64,000 nucleotides of DNA, taken from the NCBI RefSeq assembly GCF_036409155.1, contig NZ_JAZGLW010000004.1, forward strand, positions 1-64,000, read 5' to 3'. Source of the DNA: Mycobacterium sp. 050128 (GTDB taxonomy: Bacteria > Actinomycetota > Actinomycetes > Mycobacteriales > Mycobacteriaceae). Of the stretch, positions 8,801-16,600 are shown piece by piece. A program made the translations under genes and the position numbers. Under the pieces are notes generated by a model. It searched no databases and had not been told where the DNA came from. It saw only the letters and a program-made list of their open reading frames with translations. Each line of letters starts with the position of its first letter. The stretch's first letter is position 1.

Positions 8801-10239
8801 GTCGGGTCGTGTGGGCCCGGTTCTACAGTGACGCCCCCACCGCAGGCACGGTGGACGTGGAATCCCGTTTCGTCGGTTTCGACGACGACGACGGCCGCAT
8901 GCCGGTCATCGATCTGTGGCTGAGCGTCGCGGGCAAGCCGTGGGCGTACCTTCGGCTCGTCGAAATCCTGCTGTCCAAGGGGCCGCTCGCCCAAGCCGGG
9001 GGCTTGAAGCGCCGGGCGTTCCTGGCCGAACGGCGGGCCGTGCCCGCAATGTCGCTGAGCGAGCGGCTGGACGTTGGCGTGGTCATGCTCGACTCGGTCC
9101 GCGCGGCAACACTGGACTGGTTCAAGGGCACCCTGCACGCGGTGTATTGCACCGACAGCCAAGGGGATTCGCTGCTCGTCGACATCGCGGCCAAAGAAGC
9201 GGTCGCCGACGCCGCCCACAACGCGATACACCCCTCGCAGGTTCTCCTCGTCGGGGGTCAGGTGAGCTGCCCGGCGCTGCCGCTGGAGCGCATCCGGGTA
9301 GAGATCGAGCAACCACGCCAGCGGGCGTGCCGCGTCAGCGCGTCGTTGCAGACGGACTGGCGCCCGGTGCGCGACCGGTGGGCCGACACGCTCGGGATGC
9401 AGCGGGACGGCTTCGCAGATGTGCTGCACGGGGCCCTGTTGTCGCGCTATGTCCGGCATGTCGTCGTCGCGGACCCACCGGCAATGGCGGCGATTCAGGG
9501 CCGTCCGGTGCTACTGCTGGGCAACCACCAGGTGCAGATCGAATCGTTGTTGGGCACCACCATCGCGTCGTGGCTGACCGGCACGCAGGTGGTGCCGATC
9601 GCTCATGCCAAACACGAAAACCGTTGGATCGGTCAGCTATTGCGGCTGCTCGACGCGGTGGCGGGCCGGGAGCTGAGCACCATCCGATACTTCGATCAGC
9701 AAAACCCGCAGCAGTTCCTCGGCCTGGTCGAGAAAATCAAGAGCGATGTCGCCGCCTACGGGGTGTCGACGATGGTGCACGCCGACGGGACTCGGCATGT
9801 GCACTCCGGTCAGCGCGTCGAGAGGCTGACTTCCACCTTGCTGGATATGGCGATCGAGATGTCACTGCCGATCGTGCCGGTGTACTTCGCCGGGGGTTTG
9901 CCCGAGGATCCGGTGAGCCACAAGCTTGAGGTGCCGTATCGCCAAGCCGCGCAGGACTATATCTTCGGCCGCCCGATCATGCCCGAGGAGCTGAGCGCGT
10001 CGCCGTACGCGCACCGGCGACGTCTGGTCATCGACGCCATCAACGAACTCGCTCCGTTCAGCGATGCGCCGAACCCGCCAAACCCGGTTGTGGAGAACCG
10101 AATTGCCGCCGCCGCCCCGGGTGCGTCGCCCCTGGAGTCGATATGGGCCTGCATCGAGGACGCCCTGGATTCCGTGGGCGTGAACTGGCGCGAGATGATC
10201 AGCGCCGAGCAATGGACGGCGGCGCTGGCGCGTCAGTGA
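2845..10239 (+). CDS. pfaC: PfaC-type PUFA synthase with fused C-terminal acyltransferase
   Basis: A 2464-residue multidomain enzyme. KS (about 1-440) has C183, H318 and H354. A KS-like chain-length factor (about 453-790) has Gln617 where a KS has Cys. After a Pro/Ala-rich linker come two FabA-like double-hotdog dehydratases (about 955-1700); active-site segments are GHFKNDPCMPG (H1237) and AHFYQDPVQPG (H1630), each preceded by a degenerate half. A third DH-like domain spans about 1776-2040. The C-terminus (about 2220-2390) resembles 1-acylglycerol-3-phosphate acyltransferases: NHQVQIE at 2227-2233, DGTR at 2314-2317 and VPVYF. I see no GHSxG acyltransferase. The start is TTG, chosen because GGAG sits 5 bases upstream and the KS begins at once. 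KS-CLF-DH-DH defines PfaC; a fused AGPAT domain is known from some myxobacterial Pfa3 proteins. The 3' end overlaps the convergent permease gene by 7 bases. Confidence 0.87.
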   Translation: MKFEPIAIVGQGCVLPGGLSPDELWDTVRAGRDALGSAQPGYWGVSAEHILRDPKNSAFLDHTWSDRGGYVRGFDPDFAPRDLLLDVEALDGLDPLYLWAIEAARQAIEGAGWHAGEVPGSAGVVLGNLSYPTKTMTDLAEKVWRATTHRIDWRNRFMSGLPAHLIANALGLTGGAAALDAACASSLYAIKLACDRLHDRTADVMLAGGVNGASDLLLHVGFSALQALSRSGRSRPFHSDADGLVPAEGAAILVLRRLEDAIADGNTILGVIRAVGLSNDGRGRGLLVPSQEGQERAMRLAYEMAELEPQDISLIECHATGTARGDLTELMSMARIFDGMTNVPIGSLKSNLGHSITASGAAGAIKVLAAMRARVRPPTLHADDPLPYIADSPFRLLTEAEPWHCVGPRRAAINNFGFGGNNAHLLLEEWLEPANKHVAHPRWPVTPTGADADIAIVGLGLLVGDGHETLSVAEHLAKNQPIPHRDDSGAVRARMSEVCLDLTQTRFPPTDLKQTLPQQIALLGAAMNVGDLIKDLPPDTTSVIVGMGCDAEVTRLGVRWRLAGEIDDPDLLATARDAVVQGWTAAGVVGAMPNIVANRLNSQFDLRGPSFTVSREQLSGTTALEMAARALRRGEIDAAVVGAVDLSCEPVHEAAARELLGAGEQISGDAAVVLVLKRADDARRDDDTVLATLSAGRQPNGDCLRLGTAPGATDLSPLLGHAHAASGLLHVAAGVLYGFLGVRPDGTQWSSQRREVVIALDALAGQEQQIVLVPPPVNQHDASALDAHRTVTGSGSGKSTWLRFPGHLPDVLLPENVVEVDQDSRLITSKGEQRMATHLPVPPALPKAEEALVRVPLGAALAAQTPPEPLAVAYHSDTHPVATRGSVRNRPSHNGSDHNDSTSAPRNGGTAAKALAPKEIDTLPLAGACRAVQPVRPADKQVPAPTAKRAPIGLALDNDGLRVHASGKISDIYGQAFTVQDNYLRQVRMPEPPLLLANRLLGIDAVPGRNGTGTLWTETDVTSDAWYLHQGRMPAGVMIEAGQADLMLISWMGADFANKGERVYRLLGCEVTYLGGLPEIGDTLRFDIHVDGHARQGDIRIFFFHYDCTIDGVERMSMRNGQAGFFSDEELAASGGILWRPEDETVDGPMEPTPSQTSRTSLSRADLEAMAGGEIWRTFGQGFERAASHTRTPSIGGGEMLFVDEVIQLDLSGGPWERGYLRAVAHIDPEKWYFAGHFKNDPCMPGTLMFEATMQTMAIYMTALGMTLECDGWRFEPVPFETYKLSCRGQVTPQSRELVYEVFVREVLAGPEPTLFADLLCTVDGLPAFHCRRMGLKLSPGWPMDLGAKELVGYVEPEPVAEVDGFRFDYQAMLASAIAKPSLAFGPLFEKFDSHRKVARLPGPPYHFMSGVTELVGEIGVVKAGAEVVVEYEVPSDAWYFAVNGTPTMPNAVLMEVALQPCGWLASYVGCPLNSEKDLYFRNLDGTGRQHREVTPSTGTLRTKVSLKSIAQAGGTIIVTFDGEMHADEGLIYTFDTVFGYFGREALQQQVGLPVTDEQRAIAQRLCDAPVVDLSARPHEFFGPGARLADPMLLMIDRVTGRWRTDGEAGLGRWRAVKDVDPAEWYFKAHFYQDPVQPGSLGIEMMLQLLQFAMLDHGLGKEAGPSARFEPVALNDAITWRYRGQIVPTNKQIMSELEITRIARGDEGILAVADASLWVDGKRIYSATNLGMRITRHVPQGQSEAGIGSSATAPPLPTTATASPPSTAQATTVETTIDPATDSWITDHCPTYVIASLPMMSVLDLLAQAASRAAGTAKVVEVTDLRVDRWIIVDSPKRLRVVVEPASPGRFEGRLEVWRDAAKAALSRWETHARATIVTAQQYAGAPATPAALTGAVPFATPYATSAVFHGPAFATLTDGARIGRNGSSGTLAVELCKVPAGLQQPGLLDGALHIVPHAAMSVWTTDSCAVESYVDAADPTVAFPSRVVWARFYSDAPTAGTVDVESRFVGFDDDDGRMPVIDLWLSVAGKPWAYLRLVEILLSKGPLAQAGGLKRRAFLAERRAVPAMSLSERLDVGVVMLDSVRAATLDWFKGTLHAVYCTDSQGDSLLVDIAAKEAVADAAHNAIHPSQVLLVGGQVSCPALPLERIRVEIEQPRQRACRVSASLQTDWRPVRDRWADTLGMQRDGFADVLHGALLSRYVRHVVVADPPAMAAIQGRPVLLLGNHQVQIESLLGTTIASWLTGTQVVPIAHAKHENRWIGQLLRLLDAVAGRELSTIRYFDQQNPQQFLGLVEKIKSDVAAYGVSTMVHADGTRHVHSGQRVERLTSTLLDMAIEMSLPIVPVYFAGGLPEDPVSHKLEVPYRQAAQDYIFGRPIMPEELSASPYAHRRRLVIDAINELAPFSDAPNPPNPVVENRIAAAAPGASPLESIWACIEDALDSVGVNWREMISAEQWTAALARQ

Positions 10240-11402
10240 TGGTGACCGTCCATCGCCTCCGGGGAACCGCCCATCATCCGTACCATCGGCATTCCCCCGG
10301 ACGTGACGAATCGGACGACCAGTACCGCCGCGACGACGAGGAAGACGATATTGAGCCAGGTGGTGTAATTCCACGAAATCGACGCTTCCATCACCGTGGC
10401 GTTGCGCTCGGCCGGGATGAGGTTCGTTGTGCCGAAGAGCAATTCGACGAGATACCCGGCCGCAGCCATCGAGGCGTAGAAGGTGCCGAGCAGTGTCAGC
10501 ATCATTCTGGTGCCGTAGTACTTCCGGTAGATGTTCAAGATCGGCAGGATCAGCAGGTCGGCGTAGATGAAGGCGATCACGCCGCCGAAGCTGATGCCGC
10601 CGTTCCACAGCACCGCGGCCAGCGGCACGTTGCCGATCGAGCACACGAAGGACACCATCGCCACGACCGGCCCGACGATCGGCCCCCACACCGCAGCCCA
10701 GCCGGGGTCATCCGCCAAAAAGAAACCTCGCCAGAAGCTTTCGGGCACCCACGCCGCGATGGCGCCGGCGATCAACAGGCCCAGCACCAGGTCCCGCAGG
10801 ATCGCCAGCCATTCCATCACAAACACGTGCGAAACCGACGTGAAGCCCTCTGCGGAAAACAGGCGCTGGGTAAACGAACCTTCCCTGGTGATGGACATGT
10901 CCATGGCGGCATGTCCTTCCATCGATCCGGCGATGCCCCGCTCGGCCTGCTCGCGCGCGGCGTCGACGAGGCGGGACCGGACGAACAGCCGGAACAAAAC
11001 AGCCAGGATGATGATCATCAGCGGGCCGCCGACGAACTCGGCCGCGGTGAACTGCCAGCCCATCAGCAGCGCCAGGATGATTCCCAACTCGACCACCAGG
11101 TTGGTGGAGCCGATCTCGAATGCCATGGCCGCGGTGAAATGCGCACCCTTGCGGAACAACGAGCGGGCCAAGGCGACCGCCGCGTACGAGCACGACGACG
11201 ACGCCGCCCCCAAGCCGGCCGCTATCGCCAGGGTGCGCGGACGATCGTCGCCCAACAGCGCCACGATCGTCGAGCGCCGAACCACCGCCTGCACCACCGC
11301 CGACAGCACGAAGCCGAGAATCAGTGCCCATAAGATTTCCCAGGTCATCGACCCGGCCAGGGCCAGGGCATGCTCGATTGCGGCCAGCGCCTTGCCTGTC
11401 AT
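10233..11402 (-). CDS. ArsP/YraQ-like (DUF318) membrane permease
   Basis: A 389-residue polytopic membrane protein with about eight to ten hydrophobic segments in two blocks (about 18-150 and 205-375), separated by a polar loop. Small-residue stretches around ASSSCSYAAVALA (C71) and CSIGNVPLAAV fit the ArsP_1 permease family, whose members move organoarsenicals or unknown substrates. The C-terminus ends in a His-rich tail. M. tuberculosis has a permease of this kind (Rv2963, from memory) in its PDIM/PGL region, so its presence beside a pps locus may be ancestral. It is monocistronic and converges with pfaC, overlapping it by 7 bases. ATG is the only sensible start, directly before the first hydrophobic stretch. 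The substrate cannot be told from sequence. Confidence 0.75.
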   Translation of the reverse strand: MTGKALAAIEHALALAGSMTWEILWALILGFVLSAVVQAVVRRSTIVALLGDDRPRTLAIAAGLGAASSSCSYAAVALARSLFRKGAHFTAAMAFEIGSTNLVVELGIILALLMGWQFTAAEFVGGPLMIIILAVLFRLFVRSRLVDAAREQAERGIAGSMEGHAAMDMSITREGSFTQRLFSAEGFTSVSHVFVMEWLAILRDLVLGLLIAGAIAAWVPESFWRGFFLADDPGWAAVWGPIVGPVVAMVSFVCSIGNVPLAAVLWNGGISFGGVIAFIYADLLILPILNIYRKYYGTRMMLTLLGTFYASMAAAGYLVELLFGTTNLIPAERNATVMEASISWNYTTWLNIVFLVVAAVLVVRFVTSGGMPMVRMMGGSPEAMDGHHH

Positions 11403-11948
11403 GGGCCCGCTTCCTCTCCTCGGCGTCGATCATCGCGTATGCGCCAGCGCCGTGCAGCGACTAGTTGTGGGACCAACGTGCCGATCACCGGGCGATATTG
11501 GCTGGTCAACGATATCGCCGATTCGCCAACGTGGCCGACAGAGAACGGGTAGGTTCCTCGCAGTGGAGGTGGTCATGACCGCGGGTGCTCGCTCATGTCA
11601 GCTCAGCGCGCCGGCGCCGATACACCCGGCGCCGGAAAAGCGCGAGCAGACTGGATCGTCGCTGAACCGCGCGGCGGTACACTTCGTCGAACAAAGGGTC
11701 GAACAGAGGGTGGAACGGATCGTCGGAGTGCAACTCGGCCCGGTCGCGCAAGCCATGCGGTCGCGGGTTGGCGTTGCCGCCGCAGGCACCCGCCGCACCT
11801 TCCAAGTCTTCTCATCCAGGGTGGTGCTGCACAGATAGAAGTTCGTATCGGTTAGTGGGCATGGGGTGGTGCCGCGACAAACCAGGCTGCGGCATCCCGT
11901 GGGGGACGTGATGCGCACCAATATTTGAAGAATCAGAAGGGTAGCGTT
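11403..11948. other. Intergenic region between divergent permease and fadD26
   Basis: About 545 bases should hold the promoters of the leftward permease gene and the rightward fadD26-PKS pair. I find no convincing complete gene. A minus-strand frame of about 70 codons (11593-11805) reads protein-like but matches nothing I recognise and could be a decayed remnant. A short tandem repeat lies at 11687-11710. A plausible Shine-Dalgarno (AGAAGGG) precedes the ATG at 11949. Confidence 0.6.
11687..11710. repeat. 12-bp tandem duplication upstream of fadD26
   Basis: Two adjacent 12-base units, TCGAACAAAGGG and TCGAACAGAGGG, are followed by a degenerate partial third (TGGAACGG). They lie in the fadD26 upstream region. 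No function is evident. Confidence 0.6.
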
Positions 11949-13691
11949 ATGTCCGTTATCGAGTCCTCCATCCCGGCAGTGCTGAGCGAAAATGCTCGCC
12001 GGCAGCCTAATGACACGGCATTCACATTCATCGACTACGACGTGGATCCGAAAGGCTTCGCCGAAAGCTTGACCTGGTCGCAGCTGCACCGACGCGCCTT
12101 GACCGTTGCCGCGGAGCTGCGGCGCTGCGGGACGACCGGCGATCGGGCGGCGATACTGGCTCCGCAGAGCCTCGACTACGTCGTCGGTTTTCTCGGGGCG
12201 TTACAGGCAGGCTTCATCGCGGTTCCGCTGTCGGTCCCGCAATTCGGCGCCCACGACAGCCGCATTTCATCGGCGCTACAGGATTGCACCCCCGCCGCAA
12301 TTATCACGACGTCCGCCGCCGTTGATGGGGTCGTCAAATATGCGGAGTCTCACGGCGGATCGGCCGCGCCGACGGTCCTTGAAATTGACTCACTCGACTA
12401 TTATTCGGCCGGCGAAATCAGCCCGGCTGAATACTCGCATCCCAAGGAAGCGTATCTGCAGTACACGTCGGGGTCGACGGGCCAGCCCGCCGGTGTCGTG
12501 ATCACTCACGAGAACGTGGTGACGAATTGCCACCAGCTCGAGTCGGGCTTGTTCGACGTTTCCGGGCTGCCGGAAACGCTGGTGTCGTGGCTGCCCTTCT
12601 ATCACGACATGGGGCTCATCCAGGGGATCTGTTTCCCTACGGTATGGGGACGTCCCGCGGTGTTGACGAGTCCGATCTCATTCCTGATCGAGCCGGCCCG
12701 CTGGATGCGGTTGCTGGCGAGCAATCCCCGGCCGTTCTCCGGAGGACCGAACTTCGCTTTCGATCTGGCGGTGCGCCGAATTTCGGACGACGACATGGCC
12801 GGGCTCGACCTGAGCGGCGTGGTGGGTCTGGCCAATGGCAGTGAACGGGTGCAGCCGGCATCGATCACACGCTTCATGGAGCGTTTCTCCCGATATGGCC
12901 TCCCCGAGACGGTCGTCCGGCCTTCCTATGGTCTGGCCGAGGCGACGCTGTACGTCGCCAGTGCGAAGACGGGGCAGGCGCCCAAATCCGTGCGCTTTCA
13001 GTACGAGCAGCTGTCGGGCGGTCAGGCCACACCGTGCACCGAGGAGCAGGGCGGCAGCGATCTGATCAGCTACGGCGCCATGAAGTCACCGCTGGTGCGA
13101 ATCGTCAACCCCGACACCAAGGCCGAGACGGCGCCCGGTGTGATCGGAGAAATCTGGGCGCACGGCCGCAACATCGGCAGCGGGTACTGGCGCAATCCGG
13201 AGCGGACCAAGCGCACGTTCGGTGCCCGGATCACCAACCCCTCCGCGGGCACACCCGAGGGTCCCTGGCTGAGGACCGGCGACTTGGGGTTCATCTCCGA
13301 CGGCGAACTGTTCATCATGGGCCGGCTCAAGGATCTGCTCATCGTGGACGGCCGTAATCACTACCCGGACGACATCGAATCGACGATCGGGCAGATCACC
13401 AAGGGCCGGGTGGCGGCGATTTCGGTTGCCAACGACACCACCGAGCAGCTTGTCGCCATCGCGGAGGTCAAGAACAAGGCCGGCTCCGACGAGGACGCTC
13501 AGCAGAAACTCCGCTCGATCAGGCGCGATGTCGCCGCCGCGATTTCCAGCGCACACGGCGTGCGTATCGCCGATCTCGTGCTGGTGGCGCCCGGATCGCT
13601 TCCGCTCACGACGAGTGGCAAGGTGCGCCGGTCGACGTGTGTCGAGACCTACCGGCTCGAGGAGTTTGAGCGTTTGGATGTTCCGGCGTGA
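11949..13691 (+). CDS. fadD26: Long-chain fatty acyl-AMP ligase, FadD26 type
   Basis: This enzyme activates a fatty acid as acyl-adenylate and hands it to a PKS ACP. The 580-residue protein has the AMP-binding P-loop YTSGSTGQPAG (about 171), YGLAEATLY (about 330), TGDLG (about 445), GRLKDLLIVDGRNHYPDD (about 458) and the C-terminal lysine in SGKVRRS (K558). It matches M. tuberculosis FadD26 closely along its length, including RNHYPDDIE and the RLDV ending; FadD28 and FadD29 are close relatives. I chose ATG 11949 because AGAAGGG lies just upstream; an in-frame TTG at 11925 is less likely. Its stop overlaps the next PKS start as GTGA, the junction found between fadD26 and ppsA, so translational coupling and loading of that PKS's N-terminal ACP are likely. 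A deleted copy sits at the usual site (46487-46627). Confidence 0.9.
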   Translation: MSVIESSIPAVLSENARRQPNDTAFTFIDYDVDPKGFAESLTWSQLHRRALTVAAELRRCGTTGDRAAILAPQSLDYVVGFLGALQAGFIAVPLSVPQFGAHDSRISSALQDCTPAAIITTSAAVDGVVKYAESHGGSAAPTVLEIDSLDYYSAGEISPAEYSHPKEAYLQYTSGSTGQPAGVVITHENVVTNCHQLESGLFDVSGLPETLVSWLPFYHDMGLIQGICFPTVWGRPAVLTSPISFLIEPARWMRLLASNPRPFSGGPNFAFDLAVRRISDDDMAGLDLSGVVGLANGSERVQPASITRFMERFSRYGLPETVVRPSYGLAEATLYVASAKTGQAPKSVRFQYEQLSGGQATPCTEEQGGSDLISYGAMKSPLVRIVNPDTKAETAPGVIGEIWAHGRNIGSGYWRNPERTKRTFGARITNPSAGTPEGPWLRTGDLGFISDGELFIMGRLKDLLIVDGRNHYPDDIESTIGQITKGRVAAISVANDTTEQLVAIAEVKNKAGSDEDAQQKLRSIRRDVAAAISSAHGVRIADLVLVAPGSLPLTTSGKVRRSTCVETYRLEEFERLDVPA

Positions 13692-16600
13692 CGTCGGCCG
13701 GTCCTGATGAGGCCGGGGGGCTAGAGCGCTGGTTGATCGACTATCTCGTTAACGAGATCGGTTGTGATCGTGAAGATGTCGGTCTCGATGCGGCGTTCAA
13801 CGACTTGGGGGTGGGCTCGCGCGATGCGGTCGTACTCTCGGGCGAGTTGGCGACATTGGTCGGCCGGGCGGTCTCGCCGTTGGATTTTTGGCAGCACCCC
13901 ACGATCAACCAATTGGTGCAGTTTCTGACCACACCCGAGTCGGAGTTCGAGGCGCAAGCCGAGTCGGCGGATCGTGGTTGGGCCGACGAGCCGATTGCCG
14001 TGATCGGGTTGGGATGTCGTTTTCCCGGTGACATTTCAGGACCGGATGCGTACTGGCGGTTCCTTTGTGAGGGTCGTTCCTCGGTAACCGAGGTGCCCGC
14101 GGACCGATGGCTGCCGTTCGACGACGGCTCGCCGGAGATCACGAGGGCGCTGGCCGGCACCACTCGGTGGGCTTCGGTGTTGAGCGACGTCGACGGATTC
14201 GACGCCGAGTTCTTCGAGATCTCCCCGCACGAGGCGACCGCGATGGACCCGCAGCAGCGGTTGTTGCTGGAGGTCGCCTGGGAAGCGTTGGAGCATGCCG
14301 GGATTCCCGCGGAATCACTGCGTCGTTCGCAGACCGGTGTTTTCGCCGGCGCGTGTGCGACCGACTACGGGTATCTGGCCGGAACCGATCTCTCTCGAGT
14401 CGACGCGTGGAGCAACATCGGCGGCGCGTTGAGCATCATCGCCAACCGGCTGTCGTATTTTCTGGATCTTCGCGGCCCGTCGGTGTCGGTGGACACGGCC
14501 TGTTCGTCGTCGCTGGTGGCCGTGCACCTGGGATGTCAGAGCCTGCGCACCGGGGATTGCGATCTGGCCATCGCCGCTGGAGTGAACCTGCTGTTGTCGC
14601 CGGCCATCTTCCGCAGCTTCGACGGGGCCGAAGCGTTGTCGCCGACGGGGCAGTGCAAATCCTTCGACGCGGATGCGGATGGATTCGTCCGCGGCGAAGG
14701 TTGCGGCGCGGTGATACTCAAGCGAGTCAGCGACGCTGTGCGCGACGGGGATCGGGTGCTGGCGGTGCTGCGCGGATCGGCGGTCAATCAGGATGGCCGA
14801 TCGAATGGGCTGATGGCGCCGAACCCGGCTGCGCAGATGGCGGTGCTGCGCGCGGCGTGTGCCAACGCCGGCGTCGCGCCGCACCAGGTCGATTACGTCG
14901 AGACCCATGGAACCGGAACGCTTTTGGGCGATCCCATCGAGGCGCGCGCGCTGGGTACGGTGCTGGGCCGCGGGCGCAGCGAAGACGGTCCGCTACTGAT
15001 CGGCGCCGTCAAGTCGAACATGGGTCACCTGGAGGGCGCGGCCGGAATCGCCGGCCTCATCAAGGCAGTGCTCGCCGTACACCGCGGGCATATCCCGCCC
15101 AACCTGAACTACCAGACCCCTAACCCGCATATTCCGTTCGACGAGATGCGGCTGAAAGTCGTTGCCGAACCTACGGATTGGCCGGACACCGGGCTGCCGC
15201 GACGGGCGGGGGTGTCGTCGTTCGGCTTCGGCGGCACCAATGCGCACGTGGTGATCGAACAGGCCGCCGAGACGGATCCCGTTGCATCTCAACCAGGCCC
15301 GGCGGTGAGCACCCTGGTGCTGTCGGGCAAGACGACCGAGCGGGTGAGTTCGCTGGCCTCGGCGTTGGCCGACTGGATGGACGGTGACGGCGCGGATGTG
15401 GCGTTGCCCGATGTAGCGCACACGCTCAATCACCACCGGTCCCGGCACCCCGTGTTCGGCACCGTGTGCGCGCGCGATCGCAAGCATGCGATTGTCGGCT
15501 TGCGCGCGCTGGCCGACGGCACGCCGGCGGACGGTGTGGTGGCCCCGCAGCAGGGAACGTCGCGGCCCGGCACGGTGTTCGTGTATTCCGGCCAGGGCTC
15601 GCAGTGGCCGGGGATGGGCCGCCAGCTGCTGGCCGACGAGCCGGTGTTCGCCGCGGCGGTCGCCGAGCTGGAGCCGATATTCGTTGCACACGCCGGGTTT
15701 TCGCTGCAGCAGGTGCTGACCGACGGCCAGCCGGTCACCGGCATCGAGCGGATTCAGCCGCTGTTGGTGGGTGTGCAGCTGGCGCTGACGGCATTATGGC
15801 GCTCGTATGGCGTCGAGCCGGACGCGGTGATCGGGCATTCGATGGGCGAGGTCACCGCGGCGGTGGTGGCGGGCGCGCTGAGCGTTGCCGATGGCTTGCG
15901 AGTGATCTCCGTCCGGTCGCGATTGATGTCGCGGCTGTCCGGTCAGGGGGCGATGGCGCTGGTGGAGTCCGATGCCGCGGCCACCGAGGCGCTGCTGGCC
16001 GATTACCCGCAGGTGAGCCTCGCGGTGTACGCCTCGCCCGGCCAGACGGTGATCGCCGGGCCGCCCGATCAGGTCGATGCGGTGATGGCCGTCGTGGCCG
16101 ACGGCGACCGGCTGGCCCGGCGCATCGAGGTCGACGTGGCCTCCCATCACCAGATCATCGAGCCGATCCTGCCCGAATTACGTTCTGAGCTAGCCGATTT
16201 GGTCCCGGAGACGCCGGCCATCCCGGTGATCAGCACCACCACCGACCCCGGCGACGACACGCCGGCGTTCGACGCCGACCACTGGGCGGCCAACCTGCGC
16301 AACCCGGTTCGGTTCAGCCAAGCCATCGCTCATGCTGGTAGCCAAGCCGGTGGGTCCCATGCCACCTTCATCGAAATCAGCCCACACCCGTTGCTCGCCC
16401 ACGCCATCAACGACACCCTCGGCGCCGGGGACTATCGGATCGTCAGCACGCTGCAGCGCGACGCCGACGACACCCTCACTTTCCACACCAACCTCAACGC
16501 GAGCCACACCGGCCATCCGCCCCAGACCCCGCACCCGCCCGAACCGCACCCGGCCCTGCCGTCGGCGCCCTGGCACCACACCCGCTACTGGATCGGCGCC

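Noticed and set aside
11593..11805. Minus-strand frame of about 70 codons upstream of fadD26 as a real gene
   Set aside because: It has some protein-like character but no family match I recognise, no clear ribosome-binding site, and includes a 12-bp tandem repeat; kept only as a possible remnant.
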